DNA of 64,000 bases from Marinospirillum minutulum DSM 6287 (GCF_000422325.1 NZ_AULO01000012.1:107149-171148); one strand, 5' to 3'. Positions 8,031 through 17,476 are shown, counted from the first letter of the stretch. Numbers and translations: made by a program. Notes: generated from the letters alone by a model not told the origin.

Positions 8031-9047
8031 ATGAAAAAGATTATTTCAGGTTTGGTTTTGGGTTGCTTAGCAATCATGCCACCACTAGCTGCAATGGCAG
8101 CTGACCACAAACTAATTATTTCTAGTTGGGCATCACCTCAGCACGGTATTAATGCAAAAATGTGGCCACGTTTTATTGAAATGATTGAAGAAGCGACAGA
8201 TGGTCGTGTAACTGCTGAGTTGAAGTTGGATTTAGGGCCACCGCCTGCACAAACTGACTTAATCCAAGATGGTATTGCAGATGTAGCAATCATTGCACAC
8301 TCATATCAACCAGGGCGTTTTCCTAGCACTAAGCTTGCAGAGCTACCTGGTTATACAGCTTCCACAGAAGCTTTATCTGCAGCGTATTGGCGTGCTTATG
8401 ATAAGTATATGAAAAAAGCTAATGAACACCGTGGATTAAAATTATTAGCTCTACATACCAATGGTGCAGCACAGCTTCATTCCAACAAAAAAGTGACTCA
8501 ACTGAAGCAAGTCGAAGGTATGAAGTTGCGTAGTACTGGTGACGCTATGGCTAGAATGTTAAATGAATTAGGCGCTAGTGGTATTCAAGTACCCGCTCCC
8601 AAAGTCTATGAAACTTTATCTTCTAATGCTGCAGATGGTGTCTTAATGCCACTTGAAGCTCGGGTTGGCTTTCGTCTAACAGAGATAGCTCAAAATGCTT
8701 ATACGATGCCTGGTGGTTTTGGGCGTTTTTCATTCGCTTTTGTTATGAACGAGGATGTTTTTAATGCTTTACCTATCGATATTCGACAAAAGCTAGATGA
8801 GAAAGTATTTGGTGAGCCGTTAAGTCGTGAGCTAGGGCGTATTTGGGATGAGATTGATGAGGTTGGCATAATAGGTACTTTGGAAACAGAAGGTAACACT
8901 ATTAATGCTGCTAACAAGTCAGATCAGGCTGAATTTGTTCGTAAGACTGCGAAAGTTACTCAAGATATTATTAATGAAGCTAAAGCAAAAGGTATTAATA
9001 CTGAAGCTGTAGTTGAAATATTAAAAAATGCAGCTAATGAAAAATAA
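8031..9047 (+). CDS. dctP: TRAP transporter substrate-binding protein (DctP family)
   Basis: A periplasmic receptor of a TRAP uptake system, 338 residues with a Sec signal peptide cleaved after AMA near residue 23. DctP landmarks include the GIADVAIIAHSYQPGRFP segment and the MKLRSTG strand (near residue 163) that holds the substrate-carboxylate Arg. It is preceded by AGAGG and follows the dioxygenase gene by 56 bp, so it is part of the catabolic operon. It very likely imports the aromatic carboxylate handled by the neighbouring enzymes, which is inference from context. An imperfect hairpin separates it from the membrane-subunit genes. Confidence 0.92.
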   Translation: MKKIISGLVLGCLAIMPPLAAMAADHKLIISSWASPQHGINAKMWPRFIEMIEEATDGRVTAELKLDLGPPPAQTDLIQDGIADVAIIAHSYQPGRFPSTKLAELPGYTASTEALSAAYWRAYDKYMKKANEHRGLKLLALHTNGAAQLHSNKKVTQLKQVEGMKLRSTGDAMARMLNELGASGIQVPAPKVYETLSSNAADGVLMPLEARVGFRLTEIAQNAYTMPGGFGRFSFAFVMNEDVFNALPIDIRQKLDEKVFGEPLSRELGRIWDEIDEVGIIGTLETEGNTINAANKSDQAEFVRKTAKVTQDIINEAKAKGINTEAVVEILKNAANEK

Positions 9048-9053
9048 TTAGAT

Positions 9054-9102
9054 TTATCCCCCGATTCAATAAGTTGATTAAGCATTTAAGAGTCGGGGAT
9101 AA
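9054..9102 (+). promoter_or_regulatory. Inverted repeat after dctP (mRNA stabiliser or attenuator)
   Basis: An imperfect inverted repeat (9054-9067 with 9090-9102, one bulge and one mismatch, CG-rich core TCCCC/GGGGA) sits in the 75-bp gap between dctP and dctQ. It has no long T run, so partial read-through and 3'-end protection of the dctP mRNA are more likely than full termination. Confidence 0.5.
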
Positions 9103-9137
9103 AAGCTTATTTAATTAGGTTAATGGAGGGCACGGTG

Positions 9138-9647
9138 ATGTTGTTGTTACTAAAAAGACTGACCCGTTATACTGATTTTATGTTAATGCTCCTAGCTTCT
9201 ATTGCACTTTTTTCAATGATGTTAATGACATTTTCAGATGTCATGATGCGATCTTTATTTAACGCACCTATTCAGGTTTCTACTGAACTAACACGTGTTT
9301 TCATGGCAATAATGGTGTTTTCTTCATTGCCAGTCATGATGGTTCGTCAGGGTGCTATTTCTGTTGATTTATTAGATACATTGTTCCGCTCCTGGGGAGT
9401 TGAACGCGTTCAGCTAGGTTTAATTGATATCTTTATTGGCATTGTTTTGTATTGGCCAGTACAACGCTTGTGGGTGCTTGTTGAACGAACGCATAGTTAT
9501 GGTGAGGTAACTGAGTTTTTACGTCTTCCACAATATTGGGTACTTGGTTTTATAACCTTTGCAGTTGCAATTACAGCTATAGCAACGTTGGTCAAAGGAC
9601 TTTTAGTGTTGTTTGGTAAGGTTCCTGGAGGCAAAACCAATGTTTGA
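9138..9647 (+). CDS. dctQ: TRAP transporter small membrane subunit (DctQ family)
   Basis: A small integral membrane protein of about 169 residues with four hydrophobic segments (around 12-35, 48-65, 85-105 and 130-155), as expected for DctQ. An ATG 15 bp upstream is in frame, but GGAGGG at 9125-9130 is placed 7 nt from the ATG at 9138, so I take 9138 as the start. It overlaps the next gene by 8 bp, meaning translational coupling with the large subunit. It works with DctP and DctM in sodium-driven uptake. Confidence 0.88.
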   Translation: MLLLLKRLTRYTDFMLMLLASIALFSMMLMTFSDVMMRSLFNAPIQVSTELTRVFMAIMVFSSLPVMMVRQGAISVDLLDTLFRSWGVERVQLGLIDIFIGIVLYWPVQRLWVLVERTHSYGEVTEFLRLPQYWVLGFITFAVAITAIATLVKGLLVLFGKVPGGKTNV

Positions 9648-10965
9648 AGCATTGATAGGTTTATTTTGCGTACTAGTTCTAGCGTTCCTACGTGTGCCTA
9701 TAGCTTTTGCGATGGGATTTATCGGAGTGTTAGGTATTGCACATGAGCGTGGTGGTATGTTTGAGCTTTCTTCATATATTCCCGCTGTATCTATGGCAGC
9801 GCGCCAGATTTCAGATACTGCACAGGACTATGGTCTTTCCGTTATTCCTTTATTTGTATTGATGGGTTTGCTTATTAACAAAGGTGGTTTAAGTCGTGAG
9901 CTTTATGCTGTGGGAAATACCTTCCTTGGTCATATGCGTGGTGGTTTAGCTATGGCAACAGTTGTTGCTTGTGGTGGATTTTCGGCAATTAGTGGCTCAT
10001 CACTAGCTACAGCTGCAACTATGTCAAAAGTAGCGATTCCAGAAATGCGACGCTATGGATATTCAGATCAACTTTCAACAGCTTCAGTTGCTGCTGGAGG
10101 TACTTTAGGAATTTTAATTCCACCTTCTGTTATTTTAGTTATTTATGGATTACTTACTGAAACTTCTATAGCCAAGTTATTTATTGCTGGTATTGTTCCA
10201 GGTTTGATAGGGATTATATTTTACTTGTTAGCAGTACGTTGGACAGTGTTTTTTAAACCTGAATCAGGTCCTAGAGGTAAAACACATAGCTGGCGTGAGC
10301 GCGGTAAAGCTTTGGTATCAGTTTGGGCTGTGGTATTACTCTTTGTCATTATTATTGGTGGACTGTATGGAATTTTCGACTTTGAACCACTTAATTTAAC
10401 CTTTTCACCCACTGAAGTTGCTGGAATAGGTGCCATGGGTGCTTTATTAATTGCGCTTTCCAGAAGACGTTTAAGTTGGGTCGATACTTTAGAAGTGCTG
10501 CGAGATACTTCTTTAACTTCTGCTGGTTTATTTCTTGTTTTAATTGGAGCAGCGTTATTTTCTAATTTTATGAATTTGGCAAACCTACCAGAGATTTTAG
10601 TAAGTTTTGTTAATAGCCTTGGATGGCCATCCTTGGCTATTATTCTAGTTATTGCTTTGATTTATATCGCTTTGGGATGTGTGTTTGAAAGCTTGTCACT
10701 ATTATTATTGACGGTACCTATTTTCTTTCCAGTAATTACCCAGTTAGGTTACGACCCAATTTGGTTTGGTATCTTTGTGGTAGTAGTTACAGAGATAGGC
10801 ATGATTACACCACCAATTGGTATGAATGTATTTATTTTACAGTCAGTGGTTGGTGATATTTCAACGGGGACAATATTTAAAGGAGTAACTCCATTTTGGG
10901 TTGCGGATATTTTACGCCTTGCATTGATTATTTTTGTTCCTGGCATTGTTCTAGTGTTGCTATAA
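9640..10965 (+). CDS. dctM: TRAP transporter large permease subunit (DctM family)
   Basis: An inner-membrane permease of about 442 residues with roughly twelve hydrophobic segments. The DctM signatures CGGFSAISGSSLATAATM and GGTLGILIPPSVILVIYG are present, as is the later TEIGMITPPIGMNVF. The open frame begins at 9613, but GGAGG precedes the ATG at 9640 with normal spacing, so 9640 is preferred. It overlaps dctQ by 8 bp. It forms the transport channel for the block 1 TRAP system. The gene is AT-rich compared with the enzyme genes that follow. Confidence 0.92.
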   Translation: MFEALIGLFCVLVLAFLRVPIAFAMGFIGVLGIAHERGGMFELSSYIPAVSMAARQISDTAQDYGLSVIPLFVLMGLLINKGGLSRELYAVGNTFLGHMRGGLAMATVVACGGFSAISGSSLATAATMSKVAIPEMRRYGYSDQLSTASVAAGGTLGILIPPSVILVIYGLLTETSIAKLFIAGIVPGLIGIIFYLLAVRWTVFFKPESGPRGKTHSWRERGKALVSVWAVVLLFVIIIGGLYGIFDFEPLNLTFSPTEVAGIGAMGALLIALSRRRLSWVDTLEVLRDTSLTSAGLFLVLIGAALFSNFMNLANLPEILVSFVNSLGWPSLAIILVIALIYIALGCVFESLSLLLLTVPIFFPVITQLGYDPIWFGIFVVVVTEIGMITPPIGMNVFILQSVVGDISTGTIFKGVTPFWVADILRLALIIFVPGIVLVLL

Positions 10966-10983
10966 ACCTTAAGTGAGAAATTA

Positions 10984-11769
10984 ATGAATAATGAACTTAT
11001 TCAAAGCTGTGGTGATGAGCTGTACCAAGCCATGGTTAATCGTCAAGCGATTCGCCCCTTAACCGAACGCTTCCCTAACATTAGCGTTGAAGATGCCTAT
11101 CAAATTTCACTGCGCATGTTAGAGCTACGCCTTGCTGCAGGTGAAAGCATCATTGGTAAAAAAATTGGTGTTACCTCTAAAGCTGTGCAAGACATGTTGA
11201 ATGTTCACCAGCCTGATTTTGGTTATTTAACCGACAAAATGGCCTTTAGCCAAGGCGAAGAAATGCCCATCAGCCAACTGCTGATGCAGCCAAGAGCTGA
11301 AGGTGAAATTGCCTTTATCCTTAAAAAAGACTTAATGGGCCCGGGTGTGACTAATGCCGATGTATTGGCTGCCACTGACTGCGTTATGCCCTGCTTTGAA
11401 GTGGTGGACTCACGCATTGAAAACTGGGAAATCAAAATTCAAGATACCGTCGCTGACAACGCTTCTTGTGGTTTGTTTATCCTAGGTGACCAAGCCATTA
11501 GCCCAACAAAAGTTGATTTAGCTACTTGTGGCATGGTGGTAGAGAAAAATGGTTCGGTGATTAGCACCGGAGCAGGCGCAGCTGCCTTAGGTAGCCCTGT
11601 TAACTGCGTTGCTTGGTTGGCTAATACCCTCGGTCATTTTGGTATTCCACTTAAAGCAGGCGAAGTGATTCTTTCTGGCTCATTGGTACCGCTAGTGCCA
11701 GTAAAAGCGGGTGATCATATGAGCCTCAGTATTGGCGGTATCGGTAACGCTTCTGTGCGTTTTGTTTAA
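10984..11769 (+). CDS. dmpE: 2-oxopent-4-enoate hydratase
   Basis: A 261-residue enzyme of the hydratase/decarboxylase (FAH-fold) family that adds water to 2-hydroxypenta-2,4-dienoate to give 4-hydroxy-2-oxovalerate. Typical segments are [23 protein letters not shown], the metal-site-type [12 protein letters not shown] and the [20 protein letters not shown] stretch. It begins 18 bp after dctM and opens the lower pathway dmpE-F-G-H. From here the DNA is visibly richer in G and C and in C-ending codons than the transporter genes before it, suggesting separate ancestry. A second hydratase gene of the MhpD branch lies at 23044-23835. Confidence 0.88.
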   Translation: MNNELIQSCGDELYQAMVNRQAIRPLTERFPNISVEDAYQISLRMLELRLAAGESIIGKKIGVTSKAVQDMLNVHQPDFGYLTDKMAFSQGEEMPISQLLMQPRAEGEIAFILKKDLMGPGVTNADVLAATDCVMPCFEVVDSRIENWEIKIQDTVADNASCGLFILGDQAISPTKVDLATCGMVVEKNGSVISTGAGAAALGSPVNCVAWLANTLGHFGIPLKAGEVILSGSLVPLVPVKAGDHMSLSIGGIGNASVRFV

Positions 11770-11804
11770 ACCACATCCAATCAAGCAGAAAAAGCGAAAT
11801 AGAT

Positions 11805-12716
11805 ATGAGCAAAAAACTTAAAGCAGTGATTATTGGACCTGGTAATATCGGCACCGATCTACTGATGAAAATGCAGCGCTCCGAGTGGATAGAACCCGTT
11901 TGGATGGTGGGTATTGACCCGACCTCTGAAGGTCTAAAGCGTGCTGAGGCCATGGGCATAAAAACCTGCTCTACAGGTGTGGATGGAATTTTAGAACACA
12001 TTATTACAGATGACATTCGTATTGCCTTTGATGCCACCTCAGCCTATGTGCACGCTGAAAACAGCCGTAAATTAAATGAGCTAGGAGTGATTATGATTGA
12101 CCTGACTCCTGCTGCCATCGGCCCTTTTTGTGTGCCACCGGTGAACTTGGTTGAGCAGACCAAAAACCTAGCCATGAACGTGAATATGGTCACCTGTGGT
12201 GGGCAAGCCACCATTCCTATGGTCGCGGCTATTTCACGTGTGCAACCAGTTGAATACGGTGAAATTGTTGCCACCGTTTCTTCACGCTCAGTAGGGCCTG
12301 GTACACGCGTTAATATTGATGAGTTCACCCGTACCACTGCCAGCGGTGTAGAGCAGGTGGGTGGTGCTAAAAAGGGTAAGGCAATCATTGTTATTAACCC
12401 TGCCGAGCCACCTTTAATGATGCGTGATACCGTGCATTGCCTAACTGAAACCACGCCAGATCAAGCAAAAATTACTGAATTAATCCACGCCATGGTTAAA
12501 GAAGTACAACGCTATGTACCGGGTTACCAATTAGTGAATGGCCCCATCTTTGATGGTAATCGTGTGTCTTGTTTTATGCAGGTCGAAGGCCTAGGTGATT
12601 TCTTACCTAAGTACGCCGGCAACCTTGACATCATGACCGCTGCGGCACTTCGCACCGCTGAAATGTTTGCTGAAGAAGCGGCTAATAAAACCATCACTTT
12701 GCCAGCACGCGGCTAG
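11805..12716 (+). CDS. dmpF: Acetaldehyde dehydrogenase (acetylating)
   Basis: This enzyme converts acetaldehyde, CoA and NAD+ into acetyl-CoA at the end of meta-cleavage pathways, in a complex that channels acetaldehyde from the aldolase. It has 303 residues, standard for DmpF/BphJ/MhpF. The N-terminal Rossmann motif is [13 protein letters not shown] (residues 8-20). The catalytic Cys is in [13 protein letters not shown] near residue 130. [13 protein letters not shown] segment follows the family pattern. The next gene, 12 bp on, is the matching aldolase, so the channelling complex is complete. It may also serve the mhpDBC block, which lacks its own copy. Confidence 0.95.
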   Translation: MSKKLKAVIIGPGNIGTDLLMKMQRSEWIEPVWMVGIDPTSEGLKRAEAMGIKTCSTGVDGILEHIITDDIRIAFDATSAYVHAENSRKLNELGVIMIDLTPAAIGPFCVPPVNLVEQTKNLAMNVNMVTCGGQATIPMVAAISRVQPVEYGEIVATVSSRSVGPGTRVNIDEFTRTTASGVEQVGGAKKGKAIIVINPAEPPLMMRDTVHCLTETTPDQAKITELIHAMVKEVQRYVPGYQLVNGPIFDGNRVSCFMQVEGLGDFLPKYAGNLDIMTAAALRTAEMFAEEAANKTITLPARG

Positions 12717-12728
12717 GGGAGATATAAG

Positions 12729-13757
12729 ATGAATCTGCAAGGTAAAAAAGTCACATTGCACGACATGAGCCTGCGCGATGGTATGCACGCTAAACAGCAC
12801 CAAATCTCCATTGAAGAAATGGTCAGCATTGCTAAAGGCTTAGATGAAGCCGGTATGCCGATGATTGAAGTCACCCACGGTGATGGATTAGGCGGCGCTT
12901 CGGTTAACTACGGTTTTCCTGCCCACAGCGATGAAGAGTATTTAAAAGCCGTTGTACCACAAATGAAACAGGCCAAAATTTCAGCTTTACTACTACCGGG
13001 TATCGGAACAGTAGAAAACTTAAAAATGGCCAGTGATTGTGGTGTCACCAGTATTCGTGTGGCCACCCACTGTACCGAAGCCGACGTTAGCCAGCAGCAC
13101 ATAGGTCTAGCCGCCAAAATGGGCATGGACACGGTGGGCTTTTTAATGATGGCGCACATGGTTAAACCAGAAAAAATCCTGGAACAAGCTAAGTTAATGG
13201 TGGAATACGGTGCTAACTGTATTTATGCCACTGACTCAGCGGGTTATATGCTGCCTGATGATGTGACTGAGCGTATTGGCTTACTACGTAAAGAATTACC
13301 CAAAAACATCGAAGTGGGTTTTCACGGTCACCATAACCTAGGTATGGGCATTGCTAACTCACTGGCTGCCATTGAAGCGGGCGCTAATCGCATTGATGGA
13401 TCAGTGGCAGGTTTAGGTGCGGGTGCGGGTAATACACCGCTCGAAGTTTTTTGTGCAGTGCTTGACCGCATGGGTGTAGAAACCGGTGTTGATTTGTTCA
13501 AAGTTATGGATGTGGCCGAAGATTTAGTCGTGCCCATGATGGATCACCCGGTTCGGGTTGACCGCAACGCACTCACCTTAGGCTATGCCGGTGTGTACTC
13601 CTCTTTTCTGCTTTTTGCTAAACGTGCAGAAGAAAAATACGGCATCTCCGCTCGTGATTTACTCGTTGAACTGGGTCGTCGCGGTACCGTGGGTGGACAA
13701 GAAGACATGATTGAAGACCTGGCACTGACCATGGCAAAAGAACAAGGGTTAATCTAA
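12729..13757 (+). CDS. dmpG: 4-hydroxy-2-oxovalerate aldolase
   Basis: An HMG-CoA-lyase-type TIM-barrel aldolase that splits 4-hydroxy-2-oxovalerate into pyruvate and acetaldehyde. It has 342 residues, as in DmpG/BphI/MhpE. The substrate/metal motif [16 protein letters not shown] starts near residue 10. The metal His pair is in [18 protein letters not shown] near 195-210, and the C-terminal communication domain follows. It has a GGAGATATAAG ribosome site after dmpF and overlaps the following decarboxylase gene by one base (TAATG). It should form the channelling complex with DmpF. Confidence 0.95.
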   Translation: MNLQGKKVTLHDMSLRDGMHAKQHQISIEEMVSIAKGLDEAGMPMIEVTHGDGLGGASVNYGFPAHSDEEYLKAVVPQMKQAKISALLLPGIGTVENLKMASDCGVTSIRVATHCTEADVSQQHIGLAAKMGMDTVGFLMMAHMVKPEKILEQAKLMVEYGANCIYATDSAGYMLPDDVTERIGLLRKELPKNIEVGFHGHHNLGMGIANSLAAIEAGANRIDGSVAGLGAGAGNTPLEVFCAVLDRMGVETGVDLFKVMDVAEDLVVPMMDHPVRVDRNALTLGYAGVYSSFLLFAKRAEEKYGISARDLLVELGRRGTVGGQEDMIEDLALTMAKEQGLI

Positions 13758-14557
13758 TGGAAAATACAAACAAACTCACTAAAGCACAAATTGATGAGTT
13801 AGCGACCTACTGTGAAGATGCAGAGCTTAAGCAACAAGAAATTATTAAGGTCACCGATAAATACCCGGAAATGACCTACCGTGATGCCTTTGATGTGCAG
13901 TGGGAAGTACGCCGCCGTAAAGTGGCACGTGGTCATAAAATTGTTGGTATGAAAATGGGTTTAACCTCTTGGGCAAAAATGGCCCAAATGGGTGTAGAGC
14001 AACCTTGCTATGGTTACCTAGCCGATTACTTCAGCGTTCCAGAAGGCGGTGAAATCAAGATGGATGAATTGATTCACCCCAAAATTGAAGCAGAAATTGC
14101 TTTTGTTACCAAAGCACCACTTAAAGGCCCAGGTATCCATATTGGTGATGTGTTAAGAGCCACTGACTTTATTATTCCAGCGGTAGAAGTGATCGACTCA
14201 CGTTACAAAGATTTTAAGTTCGACTTAAAAAGTGTGATTGCCGACAACTCCAGCTCTAGCCGCTTTATTACCGGTGGCCGCATGGCACGCTTAGAAGATG
14301 TTGATGTTAAAAACCTAGGTGTTGTTATGGAAATTAACGGTGAAATTGTAGCTACAGGTGCCGGTGCCGCAGTCTTAGGCCACCCAGCTGCTTCTGTTGC
14401 CATGCTGGCCAATATGATGGGCGAACGGGGTGAAGAGATTCCAGCAGGCACATTCATTATGACCGGCGGTATTACAGCGGCAGTAACGGTCAACCGAGGT
14501 GACTCAATCAATATTCGTTACCAAGACCTAGGCAGTATTACTGCAAAGTTTGTTTAG
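13757..14557 (+). CDS. dmpH: 4-oxalocrotonate (2-oxohex-3-enedioate) decarboxylase
   Basis: A 266-residue member of the same hydratase/decarboxylase fold as DmpE, matching DmpH/XylI, including RRRKVARGHKIVGMKMGLTS and the SRFITGGRMARLEDVD region. In the oxidative branch of meta pathways it decarboxylates 4-oxalocrotonate and associates with the hydratase. No muconic-semialdehyde dehydrogenase (DmpC) is visible in the window, and the tautomerase gene just downstream is truncated. Its classical role therefore looks unsupported here, and it may persist as the hydratase partner or be a leftover. Its start overlaps the aldolase stop. Confidence 0.88.
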   Translation: MENTNKLTKAQIDELATYCEDAELKQQEIIKVTDKYPEMTYRDAFDVQWEVRRRKVARGHKIVGMKMGLTSWAKMAQMGVEQPCYGYLADYFSVPEGGEIKMDELIHPKIEAEIAFVTKAPLKGPGIHIGDVLRATDFIIPAVEVIDSRYKDFKFDLKSVIADNSSSSRFITGGRMARLEDVDVKNLGVVMEINGEIVATGAGAAVLGHPAASVAMLANMMGERGEEIPAGTFIMTGGITAAVTVNRGDSINIRYQDLGSITAKFV

Positions 14558-14662
14558 TAATTTTAGTTGTTTAGTGAGTAAGCATTAACTAAAAAAAAGG
14601 CTATGAGCCTATTGGCTTGTAACCCTGTTTAAAAATACTGAAAGATTTATTTTGGAGCTAAC

Positions 14663-14740
14663 ATGCCTATTGCACAGCTGTATATTTTAGAGGGGCGTAG
14701 TGGTGAAGTTAAAGAAGCACATATTCCAGCAACCGGCTAG
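14663..14740 (+). pseudogene. dmpI: Truncated 4-oxalocrotonate tautomerase
   Basis: With TGGAG upstream, the ATG at 14663 begins MPIAQLYILEGRSGEVKEAHI. This is the start of DmpI/XylH tautomerases, including the catalytic Pro after Met. Homology stops after about 20 of the usual ~63 residues and the frame ends at a TAG (14738-14740) in unrelated sequence. The break was probably made by insertion or recombination of the material at 14725-15060. The key C-terminal part of the hexamer subunit is missing, so it is very likely inactive. Confidence 0.8.
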
Positions 14741-15060
14741 TAAAGTTAACGAACTGACCCCACTGCAGTGGAAAGAACGATTTGCCGACAACCCCTTGTG
14801 CTCGTTGATTGATCGCCACGACCGCCAGCGACAATAAAGCCTGTAGAGAATAAACACCATGAATTTTGAATTTTTTACACTGGATCAGTTACTTGAACTG
14901 TACCATCAAATCTGCCGCCGTATTGACGAATTACGTGAAAAAGAAACCCTTCAGGCTTTAGTTAGGCTGCATCTAAGCATGAAAGGTAACCTTTGAAGCC
15001 CGAGATGGGTTTAAGGTAGTTTAGTAACCAAAATCAATCGAAAAAGCGTGATAGTGGGCG
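14741..15060. other. Foreign sequence between truncated tautomerase and IS30, with one 45-codon ORF
   Basis: A reading frame ending at 14839 encodes a plausible C-terminal tail (ELTPLQWKERFADNPLC), overlapping the end of the tautomerase fragment in another frame. It is followed by a small ORF at 14859-14996 starting MNFEFFTLDQLLELYHQ. Neither is recognised. They look like the remains of a different mobile element that broke dmpI before or together with the IS30 insertion. Confidence 0.35.
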
Positions 15061-15067
15061 GTTGCAG

Positions 15068-16142
15068 ACTCTGAGTGCAACATTAGTGTGTTGAAGCAGG
15101 GTTTTCTGTTTGTTCTTTAAAAACTTTGCTAATCACTTCAATTGGGCAGTCGTAATTAAAGCGTTGTCTGGGTCTTATATTAAGCTGGTAAGCGATCGCA
15201 TCCAACTCTTCCTGTGTAACGCCTGATAAGTCCGTGCCTTTAGGCAAGTACTGACGTATTAAGCCATTGATATTTTCATTACTACCACGCTGCCAAGGGC
15301 TGTGTGGGTCACAGAAGTAGATTGCTACGCCCGCTCTCTGTGTAATCTCAGCGTGCTTTACCATCTCACGGCCTTGATCGTAGGTCATACTTTTACGCAG
15401 CTCTAGCGGCATTCGGTTAAGTGCTGCACTGAAGCCTTCAACGGCTGAAGTCGCTGTTGCATCACGCATTCGGGCTAAAATAAGATAGTCACTGGTACGC
15501 TCAACTAAGGTACCAACAGCCGAAGCATTCATCTTTCCTTTTATAAGGTCGCCTTCCCAGTGACCAGGCATCACGCGGTTTTCAATTTCAGGTGGACGCA
15601 TATGAATGCTGACCATCTCAGGGATTTGTCCACGTCGATCAACCCCGCCAGCGCGTGGCTTACGGGTTGACTTACCTTGGCGCAGACAGATGATTAGTTC
15701 TTTTTTTAACTCACCCACTGGCAGCGCATAGATAGCGTTGTAAATGGTTTCACGACACATGTAGGTGTCTTCGTATCCTGGTAATTTCATAGTACGAAGC
15801 CTACCTGCAATTTACTGCGGTGAGAACTTCTGGCGCAGTAAATAAATAACGAAATCAAACAACTCAGAACCTAATATAAGCTTATTTTTAGGTCGGCAAG
15901 GGATACGGCGCTGGGTTTTTATTAATTGTGCATTACGAGCTTGGTAGCCAGAAAACAGGCTTGTATTGCGCTTAACTTCACGAGAGATCGTAGAAGGATT
16001 ACGCTCAAGTGTTCGTGCAATGGCTCTTAAACTAAGCTTTTGAGCTAACCCCACTTGAATGGTGGCACGCTCTTCGATGGAAAGTTCTGTATAATTCATG
16101 GCAATACCTTAACGTATTAAAGTTAGGTGTTGCACTCAGAGT
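15068..16142 (-). mobile_element. IS30-family insertion sequence
   Basis: The transposase gene is bracketed by a 15-bp inverted repeat (15068-15082 ACTCTGAGTGCAACA, reversed at 16128-16142). Terminal repeats may extend a few bases further. I could not find an obvious target duplication. The element lies between the truncated dmpI region and the second TRAP operon. Confidence 0.8.
15083..16099 (-). pseudogene. IS30-family transposase interrupted by an in-frame stop
   Basis: The N-terminal part (from 16099) carries the IS30 helix-turn-helix (MNYTELSIEERATIQVGL, then LRAIARTLERNPSTISREV). The rest carries the DDE integrase core: GHWEGDLIKG, MTYDQGREM and GSNENINGLIRQYLPKG, so all three acidic residues are present. 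The two halves are in the same frame, separated only by a TAA at 15812-15814 followed by seven sense codons (IAGRLRT). One CAA-to-TAA change would explain it. The intact protein would be about 338 residues. As it stands, transposition should fail unless the stop is read through. Confidence 0.88.
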
Positions 16143-16309
16143 TAGCGCCTAAGGTGTTAGGCGAAGATGACAATGGGCGTAAACAACACAAAGTCTCCAC
16201 AGAGCTTCTGACGCCGATTAAAAAGGTTAAATAGCTTATTTAGGTATGAGTCAAGAACGCCCTAAAATGAACGCTTACGTTTATCTTCCTATAATCCTTT
16301 TATGCTTGT

Positions 16310-16326
16310 TGTTCACCTGGTGCACA
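16310..16326 (+). promoter_or_regulatory. Predicted MhpR operator upstream of TRAP operon
   Basis: The 17-mer TGTTCACCTGGTGCACA closely matches the E. coli MhpR operator as I remember it (GGTGCACCTGGTGCACA, 15 of 17). Its centre lies about 58 bp before the start site predicted from the -10 at 16364-16369. That is the activator position described for the E. coli mhp promoter. Confidence 0.7.
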
Positions 16327-16341
16327 ATTATTGATTGTTGG

Positions 16342-16369
16342 TTGCGCGATTTTTAGTGATGGCTTTAAA
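16342..16369 (+). promoter_or_regulatory. Candidate promoter for the block 2 TRAP operon
   Basis: TTGCGC (16342-16347) and TTTAAA (16364-16369) are separated by 16 bp. This weak promoter is appropriately placed downstream of the MhpR-like site, as expected for an activator-dependent promoter. Prediction only. Confidence 0.4.
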
Positions 16370-16404
16370 TTGCCAGTCCTAAAACAATATAAAAAGGTAT
16401 AACC

Positions 16405-17412
16405 ATGGGAATTAAAAGTCTGATATTCGGTCTTGCATTCGCACTCATTTCCTCATCGGCTTTAGCAAATGAAAGGCCAATTACTCTTCGTTTTTCTAAT
16501 ATAGCTGGACCTACAGCTTTTATGACAACCGATTTATTTGCTAACTATTTTAAAGAAATTGAAGAGCGTACTAACGGAAAGCTGAAAATCAAAATGTATT
16601 CCGGTGGTACTTTAGTTAATGCTAAAGATACTTTTAGTGCGGTTCAAAATGGTTTAGTTGATATGGCTTGGGGCGTTACCAGTTATACACCTGGTCGCTT
16701 TCCTGAAACTGAGGTAGTTGAAGTTCCTTTCTATGCAAATAATATCTACGAAGCTTCCAGTGGTCTTTGGAGTTTGTATGAAAAAAACCTGCTAAAAGGG
16801 TTTGATGATGTTTATGTGTTTGCCATAGTGTCATCCGGTATTCTCAGAGCTCATTCCACAAAACCGCTGAAATCTTTTGCAGATTTATCCGGAAATCGTT
16901 ACCGTGCTGCTGGCCCGTTAGTTGCAAAAGCTTTAAAAATTCTGGATGCTGATCCGGTAGCTTTACCTGTGCCAAGTATTGCAGAAAACCTTTCTAAAAA
17001 TGTGTTAACCGGAAGTATTAATGACTGGAATGCCGTATTTACTTGGGGTTTGGCAGACTATGTAAAATGGCATCTGGATGCTTCTTTTGGTTCTAGTCCT
17101 GTATTTATTACAATTAATAAACGTAAGTATGAGGCACTACCAGAAGATGTTCGTCAGGTTTTAAATGAAATGGGTGGACGTAACTTTATTCGCTACTGGT
17201 CTGACAGCCTGGGTGGAGAAAATATTCGTCTGCGTGAAAAGGTTGCATCCTCTGCGCAGGACGTTATTACCGTTCCTTCTGAAGAAGAGGTTATGTTATT
17301 GCGTACACGTCTGGATCCTGTTATTGATGAATGGGCTGAAACAGTGCCTAAGGGTCAGCTGATTTGGTCAACTTATCTTGAAGCAATAGAAGCAGTACGT
17401 AAGCAGAAGTAA
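16405..17412 (+). CDS. dctP: TRAP transporter substrate-binding protein (DctP family), second system
   Basis: A periplasmic receptor of 335 residues with a clear Sec signal peptide cleaved after ALA near residue 21. Landmarks are the YSGGTLVNAKDTFSAVQNGLVDMAWG region, TSYTPGRFPETEVVEVPF, and the NRYRAAGP strand near residue 162. It is not a recent duplicate of the first DctP (8031-9047), and sequence and codon use differ. It starts the operon dctP-dctQM-SDR, which sits behind an MhpR-type operator, so it probably imports a phenylpropanoid-type acid for the mhp enzymes. Confidence 0.92.
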   Translation: MGIKSLIFGLAFALISSSALANERPITLRFSNIAGPTAFMTTDLFANYFKEIEERTNGKLKIKMYSGGTLVNAKDTFSAVQNGLVDMAWGVTSYTPGRFPETEVVEVPFYANNIYEASSGLWSLYEKNLLKGFDDVYVFAIVSSGILRAHSTKPLKSFADLSGNRYRAAGPLVAKALKILDADPVALPVPSIAENLSKNVLTGSINDWNAVFTWGLADYVKWHLDASFGSSPVFITINKRKYEALPEDVRQVLNEMGGRNFIRYWSDSLGGENIRLREKVASSAQDVITVPSEEEVMLLRTRLDPVIDEWAETVPKGQLIWSTYLEAIEAVRKQK

Positions 17413-17415
17413 CTC

Positions 17416-17454
17416 ATTTAAGCATGCTGTACCAAGGGTATGGCATGCTTAAAT
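17416..17454 (+). promoter_or_regulatory. Strong hairpin between dctP and dctQM
   Basis: A perfect 12-bp inverted repeat (17416-17427 with 17443-17454) lies 4 bp after the dctP stop codon and is followed by a T/A-rich run. It probably gives partial termination or stabilises the upstream mRNA so that receptor exceeds permease. Confidence 0.65.
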
Positions 17455-17476
17455 ATTTTATATAATTGGAGCGGTT

